Shown: in pieces, positions 47,667 through 57,793 of the stretch | Layout: each line of letters begins with the position of its first letter | How positions within the stretch are numbered: position 1 is the first letter of the stretch | Assembly: GCF_020520425.1 (NCBI RefSeq) | Contig: NC_079489.1 | Coordinates: 21,972,001-22,036,000 of the forward strand | DNA from: Spinacia oleracea | Lineage: Eukaryota; Streptophyta; Magnoliopsida; Caryophyllales; Amaranthaceae | DNA length: 64,000 nucleotides | Direction: 5' to 3' | Notes under the pieces: model-generated | Database searches by the model: none | The model's input: only the letters and a program-made list of their open reading frames with translations | Told to the model about the DNA's origin: nothing | Position numbers and translations under genes: made by a program

Positions 47667-49657
47667 CACTACAAGAAATCGCTTGATTACCGACCATATT
47701 TACCGACCGCCATTAAAGTGGTTGGTAAAACTAAATTTACCAACCAAAAATAAAGCAGTCGGTAATTTATCGACCGATATAGAAGCGGTCGTTATTTTTT
47801 AAATTTACCGACCGCTTCTAAAGCAGTCAACAAATTAACGACTGCTTTTCTAAGCTTTTCGACTACTTAATAGTCAGTAAAAATCTGATTAGTTCCAAAA
47901 TATATTTAAAATTTTACCAACCGCTTATTGAATAAATCCGACCGGTATTAGCGGTCGTTATTTATTTCAAAAAAAATTTGTAGCATCTTCAATTATTGAA
48001 TTGGGTTTAGTCGACCAACTGAACTCCTCATTGTACATTCGGAAAAAGAAAAAAAAAATGCACGGAGCAACAGGGGATTACTCGACCAACGAATTGGGTG
48101 AAGCCAGCAATCTTTTTACCGACCGCTCATACAATAGTCGGTAAAAAGAGATTTTCCGACCGAACAACAGGTAGTCGGTAAAAAATTATTTACCAACCGC
48201 CCAAGCAGTCGGTAAAAAGTTATTTAACGACTGACAAGTAAGTAGTCGGTAAAAAATTATTTACCGTCCACCAAAGCAGTCGGTAAATAATTATTTAACG
48301 ACCGCTTAATTAGTAGTCGGTAAAAGGTCATTTACCAACTACAATAACGATTGGTAAAGTAGCCACTTTTCCAAAAAAAATTGTCGATTGCTCTTCACTA
48401 AACAAACCCTAAAACAAACCCTTGCCTGCCTCTTTCTCACAGCCGCTCAAAGTCTTCTCTCACCTACCTCATCTCTTTCTCTCACTTGTCTCCTCCCCCT
48501 TTCTCTGGATCCCCCATCTTTCTCTCACCTTACCTCCATCTTATTCTCTCTGATTCTCTCATCCTCTCAGACTCTCATCTCCATTTATTCATTTCTTGTT
48601 ACTTCTCTCTCATTCTCTTCTCAACCATACAAAACACAATAATAAATAACAAAATCAAAACAATATAAATAAAAACTTACAAGAAGAACAAGTTTGGGTG
48701 TTTGTGTTGATTTTTGAAAGGTTGGTCTTTGGAGATTTGTCCTCTTCATCTCTTTTCGTTTGCCCATGGAGATTTCGAAAGGTTGGTTGAACTTATTATT
48801 TTTATTTTATCTATTTGATCTTGGTTGATGATTTTTTTTATTATGAATTTCGCATGATTTTTGTAATTGTTGGAATTTGATAGAAATTGTTATGTTTTTG
48901 GTTGAATTTGGTTTTTGTGAATTAGGGCCGTGGTGATTGGGGGCGAGAAATCACGTCGACGATAGCGTCTCCGTTCAGGTTCTATTGTTGCAGCTTAGGC
49001 GTTTCTTTGGGCACATATCAACTACCCTTTTCTTATGGAAGAATTCCCTTATTTAAGGATTCTGAGGCAAAATGTCAATCTTCTTGGTGATTTTGTTTAA
49101 TTTAGGTGGTTGTAAATTAAGTTAGATTTCTTAATTTTTTGGATGTAATTATATTGGTTATTTAATTTATTAAACATTTATTTTTAGTGATTAAATTTTT
49201 TGGTTGATATAGCGTAGTTCGAAAGCAGTAGTTATTTTGGTTATATAGCATTGCGTCTAGCATGCTTTTTTTTTTATTAACAAAATTTCAAATTACCGAC
49301 CGCATTTATAGACGGTAAAATACCGACCACCTATGTAGTCGGTCAGTAATTTAGCAACCGCTTTAGCTATCGGTAATTTAGTGACCGCTTAGGCGGTCAC
49401 TAAATTAGCGACTGCCTTGACGGTCACTAAATTAGTGACTGCTGAGACGGTCACTAAATTAGCGACTGCTTTGTAGTCGCTATTTCAGACGGTAAATATT
49501 AGCGACCGCTTCCCAGTTGGAGTTTTCTTAATTACCGTCCAGGTGAACACTGACCGCCCTTTTACGACCGTTGGCGGTCGCTAAAAAATTTACCAACCGT
49601 TTTTCGTATTTTACCAACCACTTTTGGCGGTCGGGAATTAATCAATTTCTTGTAGTG
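47667..49657. mobile_element. non-autonomous CACTA element
   Basis: Ends CACTACAAGAAAT and ATTTCTTGTAGTG are perfect over 13 bp, with 3-bp GGT on both sides. D1 copy 1 has the single site (AATAGCTGGATC). Both ends carry many ACCGACCGC/GCGGTCGGTAA units. The middle (48385-48640) is a CT-rich segment like a plant gene leader, with no transposase. Confidence 0.93.
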
Positions 49658-50005
49658 GGTGGATCAAAGGTCAGACTTATCGCCCAGACCAAAGGTCTTA
49701 AGGCCAGAGCCTAGCAAAGCGACAATATAGGCGTGTCGTTAGGTAAGATGATAAATAGAAAGTACATCACCGCCACACACGTTGTGACATTTGAGTAAAC
49801 CAAAGTACTGAATAGTACGCCTATAAATACTTTCTCCCTCGTTTACTTGGGTACGCATCCATCACTTATACTTGCTCTTATCCCTCTCTACTTTCTCTCT
49901 TTAAATACATTTGACTTGTTTACTAACTTAAGCATCGAAGGGTGTTTTCTCGCTTAAACCCTCGATCTTAGCTTACGTTTGCTCTACTTGACAAGACAAT
50001 GTACA
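49658..50005 (+). repeat. gypsy-LTR-like sequence (R/U5)
   Basis: CGCCTATAAATAC, a CTCTCTACTTTCTC run and TTAAGCATCGAAGGGTG-TTTTCTCGC resemble the LTRs at 2266 and 14573 in order and wording. No primer site follows. From 50006 to 50560 nothing is recognised. Confidence 0.5.
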
Positions 50006-50560
50006 TCTAGATCATGCCGCAAGTTTTATACTGGGACTTTTTTATTTCTTATATTCTTTTTTTGAGGGGAAAGTTGATCACTGCTCATTCAATAGAAACT
50101 TTGTCTTCAATGACAAAGTCAACTTTATTTCTTATATTCAAAGTAAGACAAATAAATAAAATAATACAGCTATTTAAAAACGAAGGTAGGACTTCATAAT
50201 TTCGTATTAGAAAACAACTCGTTGGTCGTGATTAGTACGATGAGAATATCTTTAATTAGATGTCAATTTTATCACCAACCTTATTTTTTCGAAACGTACT
50301 AGATTATATGGAGTAATAATAATATATATCATCATGATTCACGTCGCTGCTCGTAACACTCCGGAGCGGATTTGCCGGTTTCTCCGACACAAATGAGCCA
50401 TTTTTGACATATTTGCCTGGTTTGTGAATCAGTTGTAATTAAATTGCAAATCTTTTTGTATACGAAGTATTTTGTAAAGTTTCATTTTATTTTACTTTTT
50501 TGTTTGTGGTTTAGGTTTAGGTTAATTTTTTTAATTTTAATTTCATTTACACTTGTATTG

Positions 50561-51020
50561 GAGCGATTTCCTTCAATATTGCATAAAGATCCAATAATTC
50601 TCAAAATACGTTACTTTCTAACTTCATTTCCACCATACCGTCCACGTTAGCAAGGGAGAAAGAAAATTCTTTTTTTTTTTTTTTTTTTTCCGGTTCAGCG
50701 TTGAACCGCCATCTGAGATGGCGGTTTTGTTTTAAAGCAAACCGCTATCTCAGATGGCGGTTCAATGGTATAGACCGCTATCTGAGATAACGGTTCCTTT
50801 TAAAACAAAACTTTATAAAACCGCGTGGTTTTATAAGCCGCTATTTCAGATAGCGGTTTACCTCTTTAAACCGCTGTTTCAGATAGCGGTTTATTGTAGA
50901 TTTTATAAAAAAATTAGACCGACTTTCTTGCTGACGTGGACGGTAGAGTGGGAAATAAGTAAAAAAGTAGCATATTTTGGGAATTTACGAATCATCAAAC
51001 AATATTGAAGGAAATCGCTC
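50561..51020. mobile_element. MULE-type element with long TIR and internal palindrome array
   Basis: Perfect 9-bp duplication CTTGTATTG on both sides (50552-50560, 51021-51029). Terminal inverted repeats of about 100 bp begin GAGCGATTTCCTTCAATATT and include CCGTCCACGT. Between them are five palindromes of the form AACCGCTATCTGAGATAGCG at 50703, 50739, 50773, 50835 and 50867. There is no coding capacity. From 51021 to 51399 nothing is recognised. Confidence 0.88.
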
Positions 51021-51928
51021 CTTGTATTGTAGTTTTTGTAGTGTCAGGTTTCGAGTTTACGCTCTTTTTGAGGATGAGTGTCATCATATATCATTCGGCT
51101 AATCGTCTATCTTGAAATCTAGTCACCAAATTTACTTGAAACTGAGATTGAACTAGTATAAAGTTAGAGAGTAGGTTTTATTTTCTATTTTCGAACTTAT
51201 CTATGTATTTCATATAAAGGATGAAGCCTATTTTTGTCTCACCGGCTATTTCTTTCTAAATTACTTCGTCCTACGTACGTAGATACTACTAATTAATTAT
51301 ATATCATCATTATTCATTATATTATTATAACATATAACGTTAAAACTAATTATTAAAGTTTTGCGTTTCTTGTTAAACAACTAATCGATACAAAATTATT
51401 AACAAGTTGAAATTTTGATTTTTTTTTTTTTTTTTTTTTTGGTTTTTGGACAAAGATCAAATGCACTCAATACAACATATCACTATCATGGTATAGATAC
51501 CTTATTTTGCCAAAAATAAATTATTAGTTTTATTTAGTATAGATGATTATCATGGAGTATCAACTGAAATTCACTTCTAAGTAAAAAGAAAAAAAAAACA
51601 TTGATGTTGTAGCTTTCTTCTATTACAAATTTATGTTCACGTACATTACAATTTTTTTTTCCAAGGTGACACTAGTATGTGCCCGTGCTAATGCACGGGA
51701 TAACTAAATTTATAATCAATACTCTGTATAATAACTAATAATGTTTATAGAGAACCAACATCACAATGGATATGAATACTCTGTATAATGTTTGGATAAA
51801 CATAAAAATCAAATTAAAAAACTAATTAGGAGAAATAAAGAACATTTCCAGAATATCATGATGGCCCAAATAAAAACTTCGAAAATGATTATGTGGTTAA
51901 TTTTAATTTGCGGATGCCCTGTCATAAT

Positions 51929-52793
51929 CAGAGGCGGACCTATATAGACACCGAGGGGTCCAAAGGGACCCCCATTATTTTTGAAAAAAAACTGTAAAAT
52001 TGATATTGGGTAATTAATTGCACTTGAAATATTTAAGTTATTTTTAATTAACTTACATTAGTGACAAGGAGATATACTTGTAGCATAATGGTTACTTGAA
52101 TCCTATGTCACACATGCAACCTAGGTTCGAATCCTCTTAATGGGAGGCTAAATATGATTTTTTATCCCCTTTTTACTTTTTCTCCTTATCCTTTTACAAG
52201 TCGTTTTTCCGTCATCCTTTTTTTTTTTTTTTTTTTTTCCTATAATGGTTCATGATTTTGCTTTTACGAAGAAAAAAAAAAGGATTGTTATTTTTTCTTC
52301 AAAAAGGTTTTGCAATTTCCATAACATATACTTCTAATAATGTATTTTTATACTCCACTTTTATAGACTTATAGTTGTATGTTTCTTAGACTTAGAGACT
52401 TAATTAATTCCTTCGTATATAATAGCATAATGCCCCATAAGCGTTAAGAATGATGTTCCTTTTTCTTATTAGTGTTTTTGTGTACTACTTGTTCAGTAAC
52501 AATTATTGTAATAAAGTAAATCTCTTTCAAATTATGATAAACTCGTTTTTTTAATTTTAAATTGAAATTGCGCTAAATTATTGTTGTAATTTGAACTAAG
52601 TGTTGAGTTTTATTGTTATGAAAAACCAAAGTTAAAGATCATAAATCATCCACGTATTTTATTATAACGTTTTTAATATTTTGTCTACTTACCTCTCAAC
52701 ATTAACCCCCTAAAAAGAGGAAATATGAGAAATTAGAAAGCAAACCAAAAAAAAAATTGGACCCACATTTATAAATTCCTGGATCCGCCCCTG
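51929..52793. mobile_element. hAT element, nested in Helitron
   Basis: Ends CAGAGGCGGACC and GGATCCGCCCCTG are classic hAT-type inverted repeats, with a perfect 8-bp duplication GTCATAAT on both sides (51921-51928, 52794-52801). There is no intact transposase. Confidence 0.92.
52082..52150 (+). other. tRNA-like A/B box pair inside hAT
   Basis: GTAGCATAATGGTTAC resembles an A box and GGTTCGAATCC a B box 35 bp on. The arms do not make a clean cloverleaf, so I call it a SINE-like or captured tRNA relic, not a tRNA gene. Confidence 0.4.
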
Positions 52794-53971
52794 GTCATAA
52801 TAATAAAGTTATTCTTCTTATCTCAGTCAAGTTATTCTTCTCATCTAATTCACATGATTGTTGTGAGTCGCCACCCACATTTCTTCATTTTCTTCTTGTG
52901 AAACACGTAGAATAAAAGTAAATGAATTCATATGATGCTTACGTAAATATTTTGTCGATTGCTTCATAATTTTTTGTCTTTATGAACTTGATTTTTTATA
53001 ATCCTCCAAACTTATTTTTTAAAGGATCCTTATACTACGTATTTTTTTATTCCATGTTATGGGAATGGTTTACCCTCTAAATTTAATTGTCAAATTTCAA
53101 ATTTCAATCTATGTTATGTTTCTTTAATTGTGTGGTTTTGATGGACATTGTCATTTGTTGGGGATTGAACCAGAGATTTTGGAAGATAATTTTATAGTGT
53201 ATTTCAAAATTCTAACAAAACCAATTTTCTCATTTAAAATCTCTATTTATTAGGATTGTAGTATTTAAAATGTCTATTTATTAGGATTTTAGTATTTAAA
53301 ATCTCTATTTATTAGGATTTTAGTATGTATAATGGAGATTGAAATTATATTATTTAATTTCTTCCCTACTCTGTATAGCGTGTATCATTTCCTACGTACT
53401 TGTTCTTTTTACTTTTTATATGTATTACTTATTTTAGGTGTATTTATGAAATTACATTCCTATTGTTGATTTTTTATGCTTATTTCGGAAATTTTGATTT
53501 TTATTAAGTTAGATTATAACTATTTAAGATATGTAAATTTGAATAATTGTGTTATATTAAATTTGAATAATTGAATAATTGTGTTATATTAAATTTTTTA
53601 TATTTAAATTTCCTTTTAATTTTTTTTCTCCTTTTTTCTTGCTTGATTGATGTGTGATTGAAGATGTGAATTAATTAATTGCCTTTTGAGTGATTATGAC
53701 GTGGCATATCTAAGAGGGTAGTATTGAGGATTTGCTAACCTCTCGTTACCCATCACTCCGCGCGCTTTAATAATATATATACGACATCTACAATAGAAAT
53801 CAGAATTAATAAATACAAAATAATTTAGATCAAACGAAATTTTAATCCGACGAAACCACAATCGTTTTTGATGAGATCTAATTTTTTGGTTTAATTTTTT
53901 TTAACAAGTTGTAATTTTGTACTATTTTTTTTGGTTTTTGGACAAAGATCAAATGCACTGAATACAACGTA

Positions 53972-54230
53972 CTCCCTATGTTCTTGAATATTAGTGTCTT
54001 TTGGAATCTTGACACTATTCGCAATTGAAGAGAATCTTCTAATTTCTTTCCAATACGTACATCAAAACATATCCATGTGAGATCTTATTTTGTTCGTCTT
54101 AATGTGTAGTTTAACAATATCAACTTTTTATATTTTTCTATCATCCGTATTTAGAGATATTTACGTTTAAATATTAAGTTGAAACGAGTTGAAAAGTCAA
54201 AACAAGACTAATATTTAAGAACGGAGGGAG
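53972..54230. mobile_element. Stowaway MITE
   Basis: Ends CTCCCTATGTTCTTGAATAT and ATATTTAAGAACGGAGGGAG, flanked by TA. The empty site AACATATCACTATC is in D2 copy A near 51480. Confidence 0.9.
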
Positions 54231-54473
54231 TATGACTATCATGGTATAGATACCTTATTTTGCCAAAAATAAATTATTAGTTTTATTTAGTATATACTGA
54301 TGATTATCATGGAGTATCAACTCAAATTCCTTCAAGTTAAAAAAAACACATTGATGTTGTAGCTTTCAATTCTTATATTACAAATTTATGTTCACATTAC
54401 AACTTTTTTTTCTTTAATAAAATCATACGACATATACGATAGAAATCAAAACTAATAAATACATAACAATTTA

Positions 54474-57400
54474 CTCCCTCCGTCCCGGAATACTCGACCC
54501 GGTTTGACCGGCACAGAGTTTAAGGGACTTGAATTGACTTATTTAATTTAATAGGTAGTAGTTGATAGTGGGGTTTTATTTTAATGTAGTTAGTGGGAAA
54601 TGTGTAAAGGGGTGGGGTTGGGGGAGAGTAGGGGTTGAATTTTTAATTATTTTTTGTATGGAGTAGGGGTAGGCGCAAATTTGATGGTGCAGGCGTGTGC
54701 ACCGTGCTCTAGGTGCACCGGAAACAAAACGACATAAAAACACATAAAACGCGCGTGTTTCATTAAATCCCGGGAACAAAAGAACATTTTCCTTGAACAA
54801 AAGAACAATACCCTTGAACAAAAGAACATTAAAGGCTCTGTTCTTTTCAGCTCTGTATTTCGCGTTTTTTATTCGATTTGCTTTTTTCTTGCGATATATA
54901 TTCTGCTAGATTTTATGTTTTGAACTCAAATTGTGAAGAGGAGAGAGAAAGTATGAACTAGGTTTTCTAAAATGGTTCTTAGAGAGATAAAGTGGTGAAA
55001 ATTCCCAAAATTTCGATGATTTTTCTGCTTCAACATCAAATTAAATCGATTCTTCTTCTTCAAATCTGAATTCTGCAGCTGATAATCAGATTTTGGGAGG
55101 TAATTTTTCAATTTTGAAATAATAAATTCTAAGTTTTGATGATTTTGATTTTGTAATAATCGTGTGTTTGATTAATTTCATTGTTTTGATGATTTTGTTT
55201 TTGTAATAATCGAGTTTTGATGGTTTTGATGATTTTAATGAATCAAATTATGGAACAACACGCTGATTTCGTTGAAATCGCTGATTTTGAAGATTTGGAT
55301 TATATAATTACGATTTTTTTCCAGAAAAGAACAGTTTTACGTATTAAAAGAACATATGCTCGTATCAAAAGAACAGTTTCTTTATGCTCGTATTAAAAGA
55401 ACAGTTTCATTATAGTAGAAAAGTAGACCATTTGCGTTTCATAATTTGTTCTTTCATTCTATTGTGTTCTTCTTTTTTATTATTTTCAATTTCATTTGCG
55501 TTTCATAACTTGTTCTTTTTATTTTATTGTGTTATTTTTCTTCTTACTTTTTATTTATCCTTTGTTCTTTTGGTTACGTTCTTTTTCTTGTTTTTATACA
55601 TGTTAACCTATTATTTTTCAGATATTATGAATAATGTGCTTGATAATTCATAACAGAATGATGAAAATGATGAAAATAATGATTCCGAATCATATATTAT
55701 TGTTGGACAAGGTACTTGACTTGTTCTTTTAGTCTCTCTATTTGTTCTTTTAGTCTTTTCATTTGTTCTTTTTATAATATTCTGTTAAAAGAACAAAATA
55801 AAAACACGTGCATAGTTCTCATTATGCACTCTTTAAGAATTTTTCCTTTCTCCTTCTCAGTTATTCTTTGATTCTACTTTCTATTTTTTTCATTTTCTAT
55901 TTTTCAGCAACTATATATATATAATAATTATACTTTGAATCATAACCATTAGTCATTTTATAAATACATTTTAGAGAGAGAAAGAGGAGAGGATTTATAT
56001 TTTCTCAACATAAGAGAGATTTTTTGAGAGAGAAAGAGTGAGATGGTGAGTGAAAGAGTAAAAAATATATTTTCTCCTTATTCTCTCTCTAAAATTCCTT
56101 CTGAATGTTTCTCCTTGGTTGAAAAATGAGTCAATTAAGAAAAACACTAGTTCAATTTGGCTAGTTTTCGAAGCAAGAGAATATCTGCAGAGGGTGATAT
56201 TTTCCGAGTATTGAGATCAGTTTTTAAAGATTTATTAAAAGATATTGATGCTCCTGATAAATGTTGATCAAGTGTTTAAGGTACGTTTCCTTTTTCTTTC
56301 CTCTAATGTTCTTTTAAAATTGTAATGTATTTTTCACAACTTTACTTTTACTGTGGCATCAACATAGTTTGTTCTTTTAAATCAACATAGTTTGTTCTTT
56401 TATATCAACGTACATAGATTGTTAAAAAAAGAACATATAATGGTTTGAAAAGAACACATAACACTTAAAAAAGAACATAGTCTGATTCGTGGTAAAAGAA
56501 CAAAAATACTTTAAAAAAAAAATATAGATTTAGTTTTAAGTGCATCAAAAAATCGTCGTTTCGTCTTTTTTTAATTAGAACATGAAATCGTTTGAATAGA
56601 ACAAATAACACTTAATAAAAGAACATAGATCTGATGCGTTGGATAAGAACAAAAATACATTTAAATAAAAATATATATCTAGTTTTAAGTGCATCAAAAT
56701 ATCGTCGTTTTTGTCTTTTTAATTAGAACACTAAGTGGTTTGAAAAGAACAAATACAACTAATAAAAGAACATAGATTTGTTGTTCTTTTCGTCCCTTTC
56801 ATTCCGTTCTTTTGTTTGATAAGGAAAAAGAAAATGCATGTTGTTCTTTTTCATGTGTTTTGTTCTCTTGTTCTTTTTTTTGTTGTCTTTTTCTTAAATT
56901 TTTTTGAGTTTTTGTTATTTTATTTTTCTTTTGATTTTATTCTTTGTGTTTTCTAAAAAAGTTGTTGTTCTTTTTTTAATTATTTTGTGTTCTTTTTTTA
57001 ATTATTTTGTGTTCTTTTTAACTTTTTAACTTTTTTACTGTTTTTAATTTTTTATAATATTATCGGTAATATGTTTTTTTTTTGTTTTTCTGTTGCATTT
57101 TTCACATGATGTTCTTTTTGTAAAATATTTGTTCTTTTTATAGTGTATCAGGAGAGAGAATATGTTATTTTCAATTTTGTACATTTTCTTTAGTTTTTTA
57201 ACATTAGTGTTCTTTTCCGCTTTTGGTTAATGTTCTTTTCGTTTACTCTATTATGTTCTTTCTGTTTAGTTTCTTATGTTCTTTTTGTATTTTTTTTTGT
57301 TTTTTGCGTTTTGGTGCAGGTGCACGTAGATCTACGTGCAGGCCCCTGCACCATCCGCGCGTTGGGGGTAGGTGGGTTAATAGGGGTGGAGTGAGAAATA

Positions 57401-57499
57401 ATATAATATTGTTAGAATATTTCCATTTTTAGAAACAGGTCAAGTATTAAGGGACGGCCCGATAAGGAAAACAGGTCAAGTATTCCGGGACGGAGGGAG
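54474..57499. mobile_element. Stowaway MITE interrupted by a 2.7-kb insert
   Basis: Ends CTCCCTCCGTCCCGGAATAC and GTATTCCGGGACGGAGGGAG are perfect and flanked by TA. The body matches the MITE at 7150-7476, which runs unbroken across the insertion point (GGAGTAGGGGTAGGTGGG in the same sense). Confidence 0.92.
54674..57364. mobile_element. MULE-like insert dense in GTTCTTTT/AAAAGAAC motifs
   Basis: Insertion of about 2.7 kb into a Stowaway. GGGGTAGG is repeated at both sides (8 bp perfect; 9 bp with one change). Both ends contain GATGGTGCAGG in inverted orientation. Subterminal GTGCACCGTGCTCTAGGTGC resembles the element at 59742-59992. Dozens of GTTCTTTT and AAAAGAAC words fill the interior in both orientations. 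I find no transposase or other long ORF. Confidence 0.7.
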
Positions 57500-57793
57500 T
57501 ACCAAACAAAATTATAATCTGGAAAAACCAATATCGTTGTTGATGAGATATGACAATGATGAATACCCTCTTTCACATCAATGTTGATACAAACTTCAAC
57601 GAGAGGTGTTTCCATTTGTTGTAGTTTAGAGATTGAATTAAATTCGATTTGTAGACGTAAAACTGGCATCAATGTATTATAACACCACACAAATCTTCAT
57701 CCATAAATCAAAATTAATATTACAATTAATCCCAACGAATACTTGTATTACAAACAGCATGTTTAGGTTTATATATTTTGTAGAGTAGTTGGT

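Larger units (their letters stand above)
46464..49911 (+). repeat. duplicated segment D1, copy 2
   Basis: Direct-orientation partner of 40313-42651. It carries a Stowaway, a small MULE-type MITE and a CACTA that copy 1 lacks, and it lacks both hAT elements of copy 1. It continues past 49911 into LTR-like sequence. Confidence 0.85.
51672..53770 (-). mobile_element. Helitron, minus orientation
   Basis: On the minus strand the 3' end is CCCGTGCATTAGCACGGG, a hairpin, then CACATACTAG and host T. D2 copy B has no such sequence at this place. The 5' end lies near AAAGCGCGCGGAGTGATG at about 53770 but lacks a clear TC. No Rep/helicase is seen. It carries a hAT element and three copies of ATTTAAAATCTCTATTTATT near 53220-53320. 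Confidence 0.55.
51400..53880 (+). repeat. tandem duplication D2, copy A
   Basis: ACAAGTTG, GGTTTTTGGACAAAGATCAA, ATGGTATAGATACCTTATTT, CATTGATGTTGTAGCTTTC and, after a Helitron, ATAGAAATCAGAATTAATAA all recur in the same order in copy B (53900-57555). Without insertions each copy is only about 0.4-0.5 kb. Confidence 0.85.
53900..57555 (+). repeat. tandem duplication D2, copy B
   Basis: Direct repeat of copy A starting about 20 bp after copy A ends. It has a Stowaway at 53972-54230 and an interrupted Stowaway at 54474-57499, both absent from copy A. It ends near AATATCGTTGTTGATGAGAT. Confidence 0.85.

Noticed and set aside
48388-48642. Ser/Leu-rich ORF in the CACTA element
   Set aside because: The frame follows CT-rich leader-like sequence and shows no domain.
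50703-50893. CRISPR-like repeat array
   Set aside because: The units are palindromes with irregular spacing inside a TIR element of a plant genome; no spacers of constant length and no cas genes.
55384-55653. Phe/Leu-rich ORF resembling a membrane protein
   Set aside because: It results from TTCTTTT-rich sequence in the motif-dense insert; no initiation context or family match.
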